A stretch of 64,000 nt of DNA from Moritella sp. JT01 (GCF_001574435.1 NZ_LOCN01000001.1:76774-140773); one strand, 5' to 3'. Shown: positions 1 to 9,782, counted from the first letter of the stretch. Notes: generated by a model not told the origin, from the sequence alone. Made by a program: numbers and translations.

Positions 1-1084
1 TGACAAGGCCATTCACAATTACTTTATCATTTTCTTTCAATCCTGATGTTACCCGCCAATGATTATTGATCGATTGCGCGACTGTAATCACTCGCTGTTC
101 AGCTTCGGATGCATCGTTAACAACATACACTGCCGGTCGGCTCTGAGAATCAAAAAATACGGCTTTCTGTGGTACTAAAATCGCTTGGGGATCTGTACCC
201 ACATTTAATAATGTATGGACAAACATACCCGGAAGAATATTTTTATTGGGGTTATCAAACTTAGCTTTTAAGTGAACAGTACCTGTATTTTGATCGACGA
301 ATATATCAGAGAAAAGTAGCACTCCTTTTTCCATATAAGGGGTGCCGTCACTGAGTACAATGTCAACGGTGGCATTTTTATTTAATTTTAATTTACCACT
401 CGCAATCTCGCGCTTAAACTTTAAAAATTCATCACTCGATTGACTCATTGTTACTTTAATTGGATCGATTTGTTGAATAATAGCTAAAGGTTGCGCCTGA
501 TTAAGCTGAACTAGTGCCCCTTCAGTAAAATAAGATTCTCCAATAATGCCTGATATTGGCGCTTTAACTTGCGTATAAGCCAGCTGTATTTGTGCTCTAT
601 TCACATTGGCTTTTTGTACATCAACATTCGCCTGCGCTTTTTTATAATTAAGTAATGCTGAATCGTAATCTTTTTTACTTGTGACGCTTTTCGTTAGCAA
701 CAATTTTTGCCGCTTGTATTCATTGAACGCAGTGTTCATCGATGCTGTCGCACTTTCTAAATTAGCATTTGCACTGGTTAATTCTGCTTGATAAATACCG
801 GAGCGAATAGTATATAAAGAATCACCTGCTGTGACCTTACCACCTTCTTTAAAGTTCACAGATTCAATAATGCCACCGACTTGGGGGCGAACTTCTGAAA
901 TCTTATTCGCTTGGCTACGGCCAGGTAATTGAACTTGAATAGCTTGTTCTGTCGGCTTAATTGTAATGATATCGACCGCGATAGGTGGCGGTGTAGACTG
1001 ATCTGGAGATCGCGTCTTATCATTACAGCCTAAAACAAAAATGCTAAGCACTAACGCTGCTAATAGGTTACGCGTTTTAGTCAC
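1..1084 (-). CDS. RND efflux membrane fusion protein, AcrA/MexA family (3' end missing)
   Basis: Periplasmic adaptor linking an inner-membrane RND pump to an outer-membrane channel. The start is a GTG at 1082-1084 with a GGAG ribosome site 6 nt upstream (1091-1094 on the plus strand), which is why an ATG-only search misses it. The N-terminus is a lipoprotein signal ending in LGC, so the protein should be lipid-anchored. Next come the first half of the biotinyl-lipoyl domain (PGRSQANKISEVRPQVGGII), a helical hairpin, the second lipoyl half (VKAPISGIIGESYFTEGALV) and a beta barrel with PGMFV. The window edge cuts the frame after about 361 codons, near the conserved GLV of the membrane-proximal domain. 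The pump gene is expected just outside the window. Family is clear; substrate cannot be told. Confidence 0.9.
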   Translation of the reverse strand, partial: MTKTRNLLAALVLSIFVLGCNDKTRSPDQSTPPPIAVDIITIKPTEQAIQVQLPGRSQANKISEVRPQVGGIIESVNFKEGGKVTAGDSLYTIRSGIYQAELTSANANLESATASMNTAFNEYKRQKLLLTKSVTSKKDYDSALLNYKKAQANVDVQKANVNRAQIQLAYTQVKAPISGIIGESYFTEGALVQLNQAQPLAIIQQIDPIKVTMSQSSDEFLKFKREIASGKLKLNKNATVDIVLSDGTPYMEKGVLLFSDIFVDQNTGTVHLKAKFDNPNKNILPGMFVHTLLNVGTDPQAILVPQKAVFFDSQSRPAVYVVNDASEAEQRVITVAQSINNHWRVTSGLKENDKVIVNGLV

Positions 1085-1277
1085 TATGTACTCCAGTTAT
1101 TTTTTATTATGTATTAAATTACGAGGTTGAAAATGAGCGGTAAACGATTAAACCTGCTACAGCGGTATCCATACCTTCAAGGCTGGTTGGATAGTATTAA
1201 AGGCAATTAGTTCAGGAGCTGATAGAATTTAGTACCTTAGTTAGGTAATAACGTAAGGTTAAGTATACCTAAATGAT

Positions 1278-1331
1278 AAAAAGCCAATAAACAGGAGTCA
1301 TTATATCCTCAATATCTATTGGCTTTGTATT
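1278..1331. terminator. Hairpin resembling the bcp terminator
   Basis: Inverted repeat AAAAGCCAATA ... TATTGGCTTT around an AT-rich loop. It closely resembles the hairpin beside the intact bcp gene (7140-7190), so it appears to have been duplicated along with the bcp remnant. Confidence 0.5.
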
Positions 1332-1365
1332 GTTTTGTAAACTAACCGTAGATTAGATTAACCGA

Positions 1366-1695
1366 TTATTTAGCGGCTAAATAATCCAATACTACTTGGT
1401 GATGGTCTTTAGTCTTAAATTTGCTGTAGTCACCTTCTAATGGTACAGCTTTTAGCGATGCAGAAGTGAATACATGTTCAATAACACCTTGTTCATCGAT
1501 TAAGAAAGACAGTGAATACCATCAAATACCTGACCCATTAATTTTTTCAGGCCCCCAGATACCAAATTCATCACGGGGCACTGAATTTAGTTAGGCGAAC
1601 CACTTCATCTGGGCTGATGCTAAGTGCTTCTACATTTAAGGCATATGATATGCTCACGTAATTTTTGCGCTTGTTTAATGAAGCCTGGTATTTGG
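1366..1695 (-). pseudogene. Decayed duplicate of bcp (peroxiredoxin)
   Basis: Remnant of a second bcp gene in the same orientation as the intact copy at 7214-7723. By reading, the 3' coding part is identical to the intact gene over 138 nt (1375-1512 against 7223-7360). Then 4 nt (acgg) are missing, which shifts the frame. A further block of roughly 45-50 nt and several small pieces are also missing, and similarity stops near 1695, before the peroxidatic cysteine region and the start codon. It cannot encode an active enzyme. The sharp change from perfect identity to heavy decay suggests gene conversion by the intact copy or a composite duplication. Confidence 0.88.
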
Positions 1696-2002
1696 TATAG
1701 ATTAGAGGGAAGCTGTCTGCGACTATTTTCTTATAAGTAAAGTATTGATCTTATAAACATACTTAGTTTAGTGTTACCGTTTCCTTCCTTTTTTCTAGTT
1801 AATATAGGCTGAACCTTTTCGGATTTCGGGGGGATTTGAATTGTAGCGGGTAATCATTCATGTTATTTATGTAGGCAGTTGGATTCATCTGTCTGGGCAT
1901 GATCTAGTCGATAAATTAATTTTTACTGTGGATTTAAAGTCGAACGGTATCAGATTATTCTGATTATTGACTTTAATGAAGCTTAGCTAAAGCCAAAAAT
2001 AT
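1696..2002. other. Intergenic region upstream of the receiver gene
   Basis: AT-rich stretch between the bcp remnant and the first response-regulator gene. I see no open frame, repeat or clear operator. A promoter for the signalling cassette probably lies here, but no good -35/-10 pair stands out. Confidence 0.3.
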
Positions 2003-2479
2003 ATGAATATAACACCCCCATTACGTTCTATCTTACTCGTAGACGATATAGCAGAAAACATTCACATTTTGAAAGGTGTTCTTAATGAAGAATATAAGAT
2101 ATTTGCCGTAACAAGTGGTCATAAAGTATTAGCTATTGCAAGGCAAGCCCCTCAGCCAGATATGATTTTACTTGATGTAATTATGCCTGAAATAGATGGG
2201 TTTGAAGTTTGTCGTTTACTAAAAAAAGATCCTGTAACTAAGCATATCCCTATAATATTTGTGACCTCAAAAAATGAAGCTGTAGACGAGTTATTAGGGT
2301 TTGAATTAGGTGCCGTCGATTATATAACTAAACCTTATAACCCTGCTATTGTAAGATCAAGAATTAAAGCCCATTTATCTTTATCGGTACAGAATAATAA
2401 TCTAGAAGACTTAGCTAAAATGAATCACGATAATATTATTAGTCGTGAGGAAATGATAGCCTTAAATAATATATTTTAG
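2003..2479 (+). CDS. Stand-alone response regulator receiver protein
   Basis: 158-residue protein consisting almost entirely of a CheY-like receiver domain. The acidic pair lies in LLVDDI near the N-terminus, the phosphoacceptor aspartate in MILLDVIMPEIDG, the switch threonine/serine in IIFVTSK, and the conserved lysine in DYITKPYNP. It is a close paralogue of the receiver half of the next gene (2854), from the shared LRSIL(L/I)VDDIA opening to the NPAIV(R/K) region, so the two arose by tandem duplication. The copy lacks the HD-GYP output domain. After its TAG stop the same frame stays open for 44 codons to a TAA at 2612-2614, so it may be a truncated form of a longer protein. Likely role: phosphate sink or single-domain output for the kinase at 3909. 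Confidence 0.85.
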   Translation: MNITPPLRSILLVDDIAENIHILKGVLNEEYKIFAVTSGHKVLAIARQAPQPDMILLDVIMPEIDGFEVCRLLKKDPVTKHIPIIFVTSKNEAVDELLGFELGAVDYITKPYNPAIVRSRIKAHLSLSVQNNNLEDLAKMNHDNIISREEMIALNNIF

Positions 2480-2853
2480 GGTGGTGCTAGTTGTAGATAT
2501 ATGTTGAATACACTCCAAAGCTACGCTCATAAAAATAATACTAATGTGAACGATGATGTCGCATCTATAATAATACAAAAATTTTCATCATTGAATAATA
2601 CAGATAAACAGTAAGTGACTCATATCATCGAAATACTCAATATTGGAAATGACGATGAAAATTAACAATATCGGATTTTTTCGGTTTAAATTATATAAAA
2701 TGAGTATATTTTAATATACAAACTTAATGGCATGAGAGTCTTGCACATATGGTGCTATAGAGCTATTAATCTAAATCAAAGGCTCTTTTCAGCAATACAT
2801 TTAAGATTATAATCGCTAATCTTAAATTAAAGTGACTACAATAAGAAGATTTT
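2480..2853. other. Region between the two response regulators
   Basis: The first 135 nt continue the upstream receiver frame after its stop (44 sense codons to 2614). The tail translates to a Ser/Asn/Lys-rich segment with no domain I can recognise. The remainder is AT-rich and holds the presumed promoter of the HD-GYP gene. No other feature seen. Confidence 0.3.
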
Positions 2854-3885
2854 ATGCATATAGAAACCCCATTACGTTCTATTTTGATTGTGGATGATAT
2901 AGCTTGTAACATCCAAATATTAAAAGATATTCTGAATGTAGAATATAAAGTTTTCGCAGCAAAAAATGCTAATAAAGCATTAGCTATTGCACTGCAGTAT
3001 CCCCAGCCAGATATGATTCTACTTGATGTTATGATGCCTGAAATAGATGGGTTTGAAGCTTGTCGATTACTAAAAAACAATCCTGAAACTAATCATATCC
3101 CTATCATTTTTGTTACCGCTAAAAGTGAAATTGTAGATGAATCATTAGGGTTTGAGTTGGGCGCTGTTGACTACATAACTAAACCATTTAACCCCGCTAT
3201 TGTAAAAACTAGAATTAGATCACAACTTTCTTTTTCGGATCAAAATCATCACCTTGAAAATTTAGTTAAAGTAAGAACACATGAGCTAGAGAGTACTAGG
3301 AAAACAATTATAAATATGCTAGGTAGAGCGGCCGAATATAAAGATAATGATACAGGTATGCATATTGTGAGAATGGCTTTATATAGTAAATTACTTGCAG
3401 AACAAACCAGTGGTGATAAAGAATGGGCTGATTTATTATATAATGCCGCACCTATGCATGATGTGGGTAAAATTGGCATTCCAGATGCTATTTTATGTAA
3501 AGGAGGGAAACTTGATGCGCAAGAATGGGAAATAATGAAAACTCATGCGGTGATCGGTGCGAGTATATTAGGCGGAGAAGACAGCAGCTTATTATTATTA
3601 GCAAAAGAGGTAGCCTTGAATCATCACGAGAAATGGAATGGCTCCGGTTATCCCAATGGCTTATCTAGAGAAAAAATCCCCCTGTCTGCTCGTATAGTGG
3701 CTCTCGCCGATGTTTTTGATGCTTTAACTAGTGATCGCCCCTATAAAAAAGCTTGGCCAATTGAAAAGGCTGTTAAATTTATTCAAGAGGAATCTGGAGA
3801 ACACTTTGATCCGAGTTTAGTTGTTCAATTTTTAAAGTTGCTACCCAAATTTGAAGAAATAGCAAAAAACCATCGTAACTTATAA
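2854..3885 (+). CDS. Response regulator with HD-GYP domain (c-di-GMP phosphodiesterase)
   Basis: Two-domain regulator predicted to hydrolyse cyclic di-GMP when phosphorylated. Residues 9-125 form a receiver (acidic pair D14/D15, phosphoacceptor D58 in LLDVMMPE, K in YITKPFNP). A short helical linker (about 130-150) leads to an HD-GYP domain at about 150-335. Metal and catalytic motifs are present: HD at 202-203 in [13 protein letters not shown] in [12 protein letters not shown] with GYP at 265-267, and [17 protein letters not shown] further on. All signature residues are intact, so activity is likely. It sits 23 bp upstream of the hybrid kinase at 3909, its likely phosphodonor, and next to its receiver-only paralogue at 2003. 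Confidence 0.93.
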   Translation: MHIETPLRSILIVDDIACNIQILKDILNVEYKVFAAKNANKALAIALQYPQPDMILLDVMMPEIDGFEACRLLKNNPETNHIPIIFVTAKSEIVDESLGFELGAVDYITKPFNPAIVKTRIRSQLSFSDQNHHLENLVKVRTHELESTRKTIINMLGRAAEYKDNDTGMHIVRMALYSKLLAEQTSGDKEWADLLYNAAPMHDVGKIGIPDAILCKGGKLDAQEWEIMKTHAVIGASILGGEDSSLLLLAKEVALNHHEKWNGSGYPNGLSREKIPLSARIVALADVFDALTSDRPYKKAWPIEKAVKFIQEESGEHFDPSLVVQFLKLLPKFEEIAKNHRNL

Positions 3886-3908
3886 TATATTTATTAGAGG
3901 CCATTAAA

Positions 3909-6900
3909 GTGCCTAAATTATTAATAGAATCAAATAACAGTCGCATTATGCTCGGTTTTTTAATAACCATTTGTCTTCTTGTTGCTATTGGTTTAGCGAG
4001 CGGTTTCAATTTTATAAAATTAGTTACCGACGAGGAACGCTTCTCAGAAGCAGGACAGTTATTGATTGAACTCGATAAAACTCGTATTGCAGAGCTTATT
4101 TATGTTCGAGATGGCTTAGAGAATCATGAAAAAAAAGTGATTGCTCAGACTGAAGTTGTAAAATCATTAATTAAAAAACTCATTAATAATTCTGGACGAT
4201 TATATATTGGTGGATTGTTAAAAATATTTCATCAATATCAAGTATTTTTTGAGCGTTATGTCTTGCTGAATGAAGAATTGCATAAAAAATACAAGGATAT
4301 GAAAAATTCAGAAATATTAACAAATGATAGTGTCGAAGCTTTGAAGGTATTGCAAAAAAAGCATATCGACTACGATAAGCAGATAATGATGAAATTTAGG
4401 TTAGAAGCAGATGAGATAGTAGGAAATATAAAAAAAATACATCAGTTAGAAAGCGTCCTTAAAGAAATCGCAAGTATTAAAAAACGACCACATATAAATC
4501 GTAATTTAGTCCCTTTTGGGGAATATTCTCATAAAATCACCTATCTGAGCAAAGCTTTTAAAATATCCACTAAAACCCCTGAAAACGTAAATAAACTAAT
4601 GAAGTTAGAGTTTCAAGTAGTAAAATTGAAAGCTCTTTTTAAACGATTAGAAAATCTAAATAACGATGATGATCTAACAAGTAATACTCCATTAGTTATT
4701 GATATGGAGAGACAAGCGTTACTGCTTAGAACGTTGATTTTTGATTTACGTACTAGCGAGCTAAAATCCCTTGATGCAATTATTGCACTGCGTGAAAAAT
4801 CTCAACAATTAATGTCGATAAGAGCAGAGTTTCATGAACACATTGATACTTTATTAGATGATATAAGTACTGTTAGGGGATTTGACCATGAGCTTTCGTC
4901 AGTGCAAGAGCAAAAAAAATGGTATTTATTGTTTAGTAAAATTCAACAGTTACTAGTTTTAACAAAAGCCGAAGCTAAAAATATTCCGCCTTCACTTGTA
5001 GGAAAAAATAATAAAAGTGCTTTCAATGAACTTTTATCAAATCTTGATCTTTACCTCAATAACCTTTTATCAGTAGCGAATTTAAAAGAACAAAGGTTGC
5101 TGCTTAGAAATGAACTGAATGATACGGCTATGAATGCTGATGATATTTTGTCTAGTTTTCGTGAGTATCGATTTAAAGACATGGCTGAATCACGTCGTTT
5201 AGCTAACGACATGTTTATGCTTTTTACTTTTTTTTTAATTAGTATCGTATTACTTAGCTACTTTATTTACCGCTCGCAAACATTGCTTACAAATTTAATT
5301 CGGCGATTAGGTATTGCAGTAGAGCAAGTAAAAAGTGCAGACCAAGCCAAATTGGATTTCTTAGCTAATATGAGTCATGAAATAAGAACCCCGATGAATG
5401 CTATTATCGGCATGAGCTATTTAGCGCTAGACACAGAATTAAATCCTAAACAGCACAACTATATTAGTAAAGTAAACCGCTCTGCTAATGATCTATTAAG
5501 AATAGCTAATGACATTTTAGATGTCTCTAAAATGCAAGCCGGTAAACTATTGATTGAAAAAATTGAATTTAATATTTTGGAAGTGTTAGATGAAGTTCGC
5601 GATATTATTGGCCTAAAAGCAGAAGAACAGGGCTTAGCATTACTATTTGATATTGATAGTGATTTACCGCTTAATTTCGTTGGTGACCCATTAAGGCTGA
5701 AGCAAGTACTCGTCAATTTAGGTAGTAATGCGATTAAATTTACTAGAGAAGGAGAGATCAAATTAAGCTTCAGATGCAAAATACTCGAAGAAGATAAAAT
5801 TGAACTGATGTGTGAGGTTCGAGATACGGGGATAGGCATGTCACAAGAACAAATGGAACACTTATTTTCTGCATTTTATCAAGCGGACACCTCAACGACA
5901 CGAAAATATGGTGGTACAGGTTTAGGTTTGGCAATTTGTAAACAATTAACGCAATTAATGCAAGGTGACATATCAGTAACCAGCGATCTTGATGTCGGTA
6001 GCTGTTTTTCATTTTACGTGACACTTGACCGTGAAAGACACAGTTCAAATAATGCGCGAGAAACCTTAGACTTTGATGTAATGATGCCATCAGAATATAA
6101 ATTAGTAGTTGAACGGCAATTACGTGGAGCTAATTTTTTATTAGTTGAAGATAATGAGATTAACCAAGAGCTTGTTTATGAAATATTAACAAATAAAGGT
6201 GCTCACGTAACCATTGCCAATCATGGAAAGGAGGCTATTGAATACTTAGATCATCAAACTTTCGATTGTGTACTTATGGACTGTCAAATGCCAATAATGG
6301 GTGGTTATGAAGCTACAGCAATAATAAGAATGGATGAACGATTACAGCGGTTACCTATTATTGCAATGACGGCTAATCTCATGGAAAAAGATTTGGAAAG
6401 AGTTAAAGAGAGTGGCATGAATGACATCATAGGAAAACCAATCAATATTGTTCATATGATGAACACACTTGCGAAGTGGGTCGATATAAAACAGCCCCGT
6501 ATACTGAATGAATCGGAGCTGGTACTTAGTACTCCACCTGCTAAAATTCATATAGCAAGCACGATTAATATTGCAGGTCTAGATGATGCGATGGGTTTAT
6601 CTTGTACTAATAATGACCTCGTACTTTATTATAAATTACTAGGTAGATTTTATAAACGATATATGAAAAAAAATAATGCTTTAATTTTATCTGAGCTAAA
6701 TTTAGAAGAGAAAAATTTCTTTGTTCATACTTTAAAAGGCCTAGCTGGAAATTTAGGTTTTTTAGATATTTACAAACTTTGTCATACTATCGAAAAGAGT
6801 ACTGTAAAATCAACGAATAATGATCTGTTGCAGTTACTTGAGCAAATGCTAGCAGATGCATGTGTAGCATTAGAACAATACTTTCAAGCAAGTGATGTTA

Positions 6901-7124
6901 ATGTTACAGGTGATCCCACTAATCAAGTTGGACACCAAACTAAGATCCTGTCGGTTGTAGAAAGCATAAAACAAGCGTTAATGCATTCAGATACCGCTGT
7001 TGTCGATTTAATAGAAAAATATTCAGCGAATGAAATCGGCTTATCTATGTCTGATTATGAAATAGTAATAGAACATGTGAATAATTTTGATTTTGATGAA
7101 GCATTAACTTTTTTTGATGGCTAA
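3909..7124 (+). CDS. TorS-like tripartite hybrid sensor histidine kinase
   Basis: 1071-residue inner-membrane phosphorelay kinase. It starts at GTG 3909 behind an AGAGG ribosome site. TM1 is about residues 14-34 and TM2 about 434-456, enclosing a long mostly helical periplasmic sensor of about 400 residues. The cytoplasmic part holds the HisKA domain with His490 ([12 protein letters not shown]), a HATPase domain (N box near 600, GTGLGLAI near 668), a receiver with Asp791 ([16 protein letters not shown]) and an HPt domain with His940 ([12 protein letters not shown]). The order matches TorS/BvgS-type His-Asp-His relays, and the helical sensor recalls TorS, but no TorT or TMAO reductase gene is nearby. 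A short C-terminal segment follows the HPt domain. Its probable target is the HD-GYP regulator encoded just upstream. The ligand is unknown. Confidence 0.9.
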   Translation: MPKLLIESNNSRIMLGFLITICLLVAIGLASGFNFIKLVTDEERFSEAGQLLIELDKTRIAELIYVRDGLENHEKKVIAQTEVVKSLIKKLINNSGRLYIGGLLKIFHQYQVFFERYVLLNEELHKKYKDMKNSEILTNDSVEALKVLQKKHIDYDKQIMMKFRLEADEIVGNIKKIHQLESVLKEIASIKKRPHINRNLVPFGEYSHKITYLSKAFKISTKTPENVNKLMKLEFQVVKLKALFKRLENLNNDDDLTSNTPLVIDMERQALLLRTLIFDLRTSELKSLDAIIALREKSQQLMSIRAEFHEHIDTLLDDISTVRGFDHELSSVQEQKKWYLLFSKIQQLLVLTKAEAKNIPPSLVGKNNKSAFNELLSNLDLYLNNLLSVANLKEQRLLLRNELNDTAMNADDILSSFREYRFKDMAESRRLANDMFMLFTFFLISIVLLSYFIYRSQTLLTNLIRRLGIAVEQVKSADQAKLDFLANMSHEIRTPMNAIIGMSYLALDTELNPKQHNYISKVNRSANDLLRIANDILDVSKMQAGKLLIEKIEFNILEVLDEVRDIIGLKAEEQGLALLFDIDSDLPLNFVGDPLRLKQVLVNLGSNAIKFTREGEIKLSFRCKILEEDKIELMCEVRDTGIGMSQEQMEHLFSAFYQADTSTTRKYGGTGLGLAICKQLTQLMQGDISVTSDLDVGSCFSFYVTLDRERHSSNNARETLDFDVMMPSEYKLVVERQLRGANFLLVEDNEINQELVYEILTNKGAHVTIANHGKEAIEYLDHQTFDCVLMDCQMPIMGGYEATAIIRMDERLQRLPIIAMTANLMEKDLERVKESGMNDIIGKPINIVHMMNTLAKWVDIKQPRILNESELVLSTPPAKIHIASTINIAGLDDAMGLSCTNNDLVLYYKLLGRFYKRYMKKNNALILSELNLEEKNFFVHTLKGLAGNLGFLDIYKLCHTIEKSTVKSTNNDLLQLLEQMLADACVALEQYFQASDVNVTGDPTNQVGHQTKILSVVESIKQALMHSDTAVVDLIEKYSANEIGLSMSDYEIVIEHVNNFDFDEALTFFDG

Positions 7125-7139
7125 TTATTGTTTCACAAC

Positions 7140-7195
7140 AAAAAGCCAACAAACCTGAGTCATTAAATACTTAAACATGTTGGCTTTGTTTTTCT
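7140..7195. terminator. Bidirectional terminator between kinase and bcp
   Basis: Stem AAAAAGCCAACA ... TGTTGGCTTT followed by GTTTTTCTT on the plus strand and preceded by an A run, so it can stop transcription of both the converging kinase and bcp genes. Confidence 0.75.
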
Positions 7196-7213
7196 TAAAT
7201 AAATAAGAAACGA

Positions 7214-7723
7214 TTATTTATTGGCTAAATAATCCAATACTACTTGGTGATGGTCTTTAGTCTTAAATTTGCTGTAGTCACCTTCTAATGGTACAGCTTT
7301 TAGCGATGCAGAAGTGAATACATGTTCAATAACACCTTGTTCATCGATTAAGAAAGACAGACGGTGAATACCATCAAATTCCTTACCCATGAATTTTTTA
7401 AGGCCCCAAACGCCGAATCCGTCTGCGACTGCATGGTCTGGATCTGAAAGTAGGCTAAAGTTTAATTCATCACGGTCACTGAATTTAGTTAGGCGAACCA
7501 CTTCATCTGGGCTGATGCCAACGACTTCTACATTTAGCGCTGTTAATGCTGTGATATGATCACGTAGTTTTTGTGCTTGTGTTGTGCAACCCGGCGTCAT
7601 TGCTTTTGGATAGAAATAAGCTAAGACTTTTTTGCCTGCGAATGAATCAAAAGAAATGCTTTCATTATGTTGGTTAAGCAGAGTAAACGATGGTGCTTTA
7701 TCACCAGACTTTAAAGTTTGCAT
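7214..7723 (-). CDS. bcp: Thioredoxin-dependent peroxiredoxin, Bcp/PrxQ family
   Basis: Cytoplasmic thiol peroxidase that reduces H2O2 and organic hydroperoxides. The 169 residues match the family length. The peroxidatic cysteine is Cys46 in YPKAMTPGCTTQA, with the usual Pro-x-x-x-Thr-x-x-Cys context. The resolving cysteine found five residues later in E. coli Bcp is absent (Gln51), so this enzyme should act as a 1-Cys type or use another partner thiol. It stands alone, facing the hybrid kinase gene and divergent from the DUF6314 gene. A decayed copy lies at 1366-1695. Confidence 0.93.
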   Translation of the reverse strand: MQTLKSGDKAPSFTLLNQHNESISFDSFAGKKVLAYFYPKAMTPGCTTQAQKLRDHITALTALNVEVVGISPDEVVRLTKFSDRDELNFSLLSDPDHAVADGFGVWGLKKFMGKEFDGIHRLSFLIDEQGVIEHVFTSASLKAVPLEGDYSKFKTKDHHQVVLDYLANK

Positions 7724-7867
7724 GAATATGAGTCCTAACTATGAATAAATCGTATGTGGCTATTGTGCGGGAGTTTTTGCATCTCGACAAGGGACTATTA
7801 GCAATTGACATTAATGGACATGAGTACATTAATAAAACAGTGATAAATATTATTTAAAGAGGTAACA

Positions 7868-8353
7868 GTGCAAACATTGACGCAATTGTGGGATCTGCTT
7901 AATCGTTTGAACCGGTTTAGTTTTAAAGTTAACGCTGACAATGAATCTGTCACTGGCTGGCAAGGTGAAGGGCTAGGCTTAATTAAGCGTCGCGCTAGTT
8001 GTACTGAAATAGATGTTAGTCAGCCGGAATCGGGAGCCATTGTTGAAACTATCGAACGTGGACATTACTATGTATCAGCCAATCGTAACGTACCTATGCA
8101 CAATCAATATTTGTGGCAGTTCGGAGGCGATCATATTCGTTTAACCCATTTACGCTTTGGCTGGGATAAACCGGTATTTTTGTTTGATATTATTGAAGAT
8201 GGCCAAGGTGAATTAGTCACGCGTCAGTCACATCAATGCGCGGCAGATAATTACGATGCCTCGTTTGTATTATCCCCAGACAGTCTTGTGATGCAGTGGC
8301 GTATTCAGGGGCCTAAGAAGCGTGAAGTCTTAGATTATATTTATTCGGTATAA
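7868..8353 (+). CDS. DUF6314 family protein
   Basis: 161-residue soluble protein of unknown function. It starts at GTG 7868 behind AGAGG. The sequence reads like the DUF6314 pattern: an early tryptophan (GWQGEG), a central ERGHYYVSANR, then YLWQF ... LRFGWDKPVFLFDI and the C-terminal HQCAADNYDASF ... WRIQGPKKR. These conserved aromatic and His/Cys/Asp positions suggest a lipocalin-like beta barrel, but that is inference. No transmembrane segment or signal peptide. It ends 113 bp before the cysM-like operon and may not be part of it. Family assignment is from memory of the pattern. Confidence 0.6.
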   Translation: MQTLTQLWDLLNRLNRFSFKVNADNESVTGWQGEGLGLIKRRASCTEIDVSQPESGAIVETIERGHYYVSANRNVPMHNQYLWQFGGDHIRLTHLRFGWDKPVFLFDIIEDGQGELVTRQSHQCAADNYDASFVLSPDSLVMQWRIQGPKKREVLDYIYSV

Positions 8354-8466
8354 TGCGCATTGGCGCGTTTTTTGTTCTTAGGTCTATCGTCAACTATACT
8401 ACCACCTACTTATAAGCACTATTCCGCACAGATAACTTTGACGTTAAATACGTTATTTGGAACGCC

Positions 8467-9360
8467 ATGGAACTGCTGGATTTAATTGGAAATACGCCGT
8501 TAATTAACCTGAGCTTTCTAAGCCCACAGCCTGAACGTGTCAGTTTGTTTGCTAAAGCCGAGTGGCTGAATCCCGGCGGCTCGCTTAAAGACCGCTCGGT
8601 GAAACTGATCCTAACAAGCGCGATCGAAGATGGCCTGTTACAGCCAGGTAAAATAATTCTCGATTCCAGTAGCGGTAATGCGGGTATTTCTTACAGCATG
8701 ATTGGCGCAGCGCTCGGCTATGCGGTCACCATCGTGATCCCCGACAATGCGAGTAATGAAAGAAAAATGCGTCTGCGAGCCCACGGTGCGCAGCTGATCG
8801 AGACCGATGCGTTAGAAGGTTACGATCAAGCCATCCGTCATGTGCATGAGTTATATGCCAACTCACCAGATAAATATTTCTTTGCCGACCAATACAGTAA
8901 TCAAGCCAATGTGCTTGCGCATTATCACGGCACCGCCGCGGAGCTAATTGCGCAGGTATCCGGCCCCATCACCCATTTTGTCTGTGGTGTAGGTACTGGC
9001 GGCTCCTTAACGGGTATTGCGCAACGACTAAAAGCTAAGTATCCGGGGGTCGTTATCGTGGGGATCCGCCCCGAGCGTTGGCCGGGTATTGAAGGCCTGA
9101 AACCCTTGGGCGAAAAAGATGATATTTTACCGAAAATTTTTGATGCCTCTTTGGTTGACCGTTGGCTTGATGTGAGCGCCGATGAAGCCAAAAATATGTG
9201 TCTTACTATGGCTGGTCATGGTTATTTTGTGGGGCAATCTTCGGGTGCATACCTTGCTGGTTGCTGCAAATTAATGGCTGAGCTGTCAGAAGGGGTGGTG
9301 GCCACCTTAATGTGTGACAGTGGCGAACGTTATTTCAGTACGGGGTTATGGCAATCATGA
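8467..9360 (+). CDS. cysM: CysM/CysK-type PLP-dependent cysteine synthase
   Basis: 297-residue beta-replacement enzyme making cysteine from an activated serine. The PLP lysine is Lys41 in LNPGGSLKDRS. The serine-binding loop is SSSGNAGISY and the phosphate loop is GVGTGGSLTG. Like actinobacterial CysM, the C-terminal third carries a GIRPERWPGIEGL segment rather than the CysK form. Because the next two genes encode a JAMM protease and a CysO-like carrier, the sulfur donor is probably a carrier thiocarboxylate rather than free sulfide, and the acceptor may be O-phosphoserine or O-acetylserine (inference). The last four bases overlap the next start (ATGA). The operon looks richer in G+C than its flanks, which may indicate transfer. 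Confidence 0.85.
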   Translation: MELLDLIGNTPLINLSFLSPQPERVSLFAKAEWLNPGGSLKDRSVKLILTSAIEDGLLQPGKIILDSSSGNAGISYSMIGAALGYAVTIVIPDNASNERKMRLRAHGAQLIETDALEGYDQAIRHVHELYANSPDKYFFADQYSNQANVLAHYHGTAAELIAQVSGPITHFVCGVGTGGSLTGIAQRLKAKYPGVVIVGIRPERWPGIEGLKPLGEKDDILPKIFDASLVDRWLDVSADEAKNMCLTMAGHGYFVGQSSGAYLAGCCKLMAELSEGVVATLMCDSGERYFSTGLWQS

Positions 9361-9782
9361 CAATTGAAATTAATGACGCGATTAAGTCGGCGATGCTAGC
9401 GCAGGCAGAGTCTTGTTTTCCAAATGAGAGCTGTGGTTTCATTATCGGTTCAAGCAACGCAGACGTGGCCAAGGGGGATTATTATATACCCTGTAACAAT
9501 GATCACGGACACAATCAGCAGCGCCGTTTTCTCATTGACCCCATAGCCTATCAATTAGCTGAAGATGAGGCGGATACCAACGGGCAAAGTATCATCAGCA
9601 TTGTCCATTCTCACCCTGATCATCCGGATCTCCCTTCTGAATTTGATCGGTTACATGCCTGGCCTGGAGTCAGTTACATTATTATTGCTGTGTTTGCAGG
9701 TAAGGTACGCAGTTATCGATCGTGGCAATTGAGCGATGATCGCAATAAATTCCATCAGGAAGTCATTAATCCGGGAGATTAA
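9357..9782 (+). CDS. JAMM/MPN+ metalloprotease, Mec-like
   Basis: 141-residue zinc peptidase of the Mov34/JAB1 family. The start at 9357 overlaps the upstream stop as ATGA; an in-frame ATG at 9348 is also possible. The full JAMM signature is present: Glu24 in PNESCGFI, His84 and His86 in VHSHPDHPD, then Ser94 and Asp97 (SEFD). In Mycobacterium tuberculosis the relative Mec releases cysteine from the CysO-cysteine adduct, and in thioquinolobactin synthesis QbsD trims residues after the GlyGly of a carrier. Here the neighbours are a CysM-like enzyme and a fused CysO carrier, so the same job is likely: freeing cysteine, cutting the carrier fusion after GlyGly, or both. Confidence 0.88.
   Translation: MTIEINDAIKSAMLAQAESCFPNESCGFIIGSSNADVAKGDYYIPCNNDHGHNQQRRFLIDPIAYQLAEDEADTNGQSIISIVHSHPDHPDLPSEFDRLHAWPGVSYIIIAVFAGKVRSYRSWQLSDDRNKFHQEVINPGD

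Noticed and set aside
3909..7124. Calling the hybrid kinase torS outright
   Set aside because: Domain order agrees, but torT, torR and torCA are absent from the neighbourhood and the partner appears to be an HD-GYP regulator.
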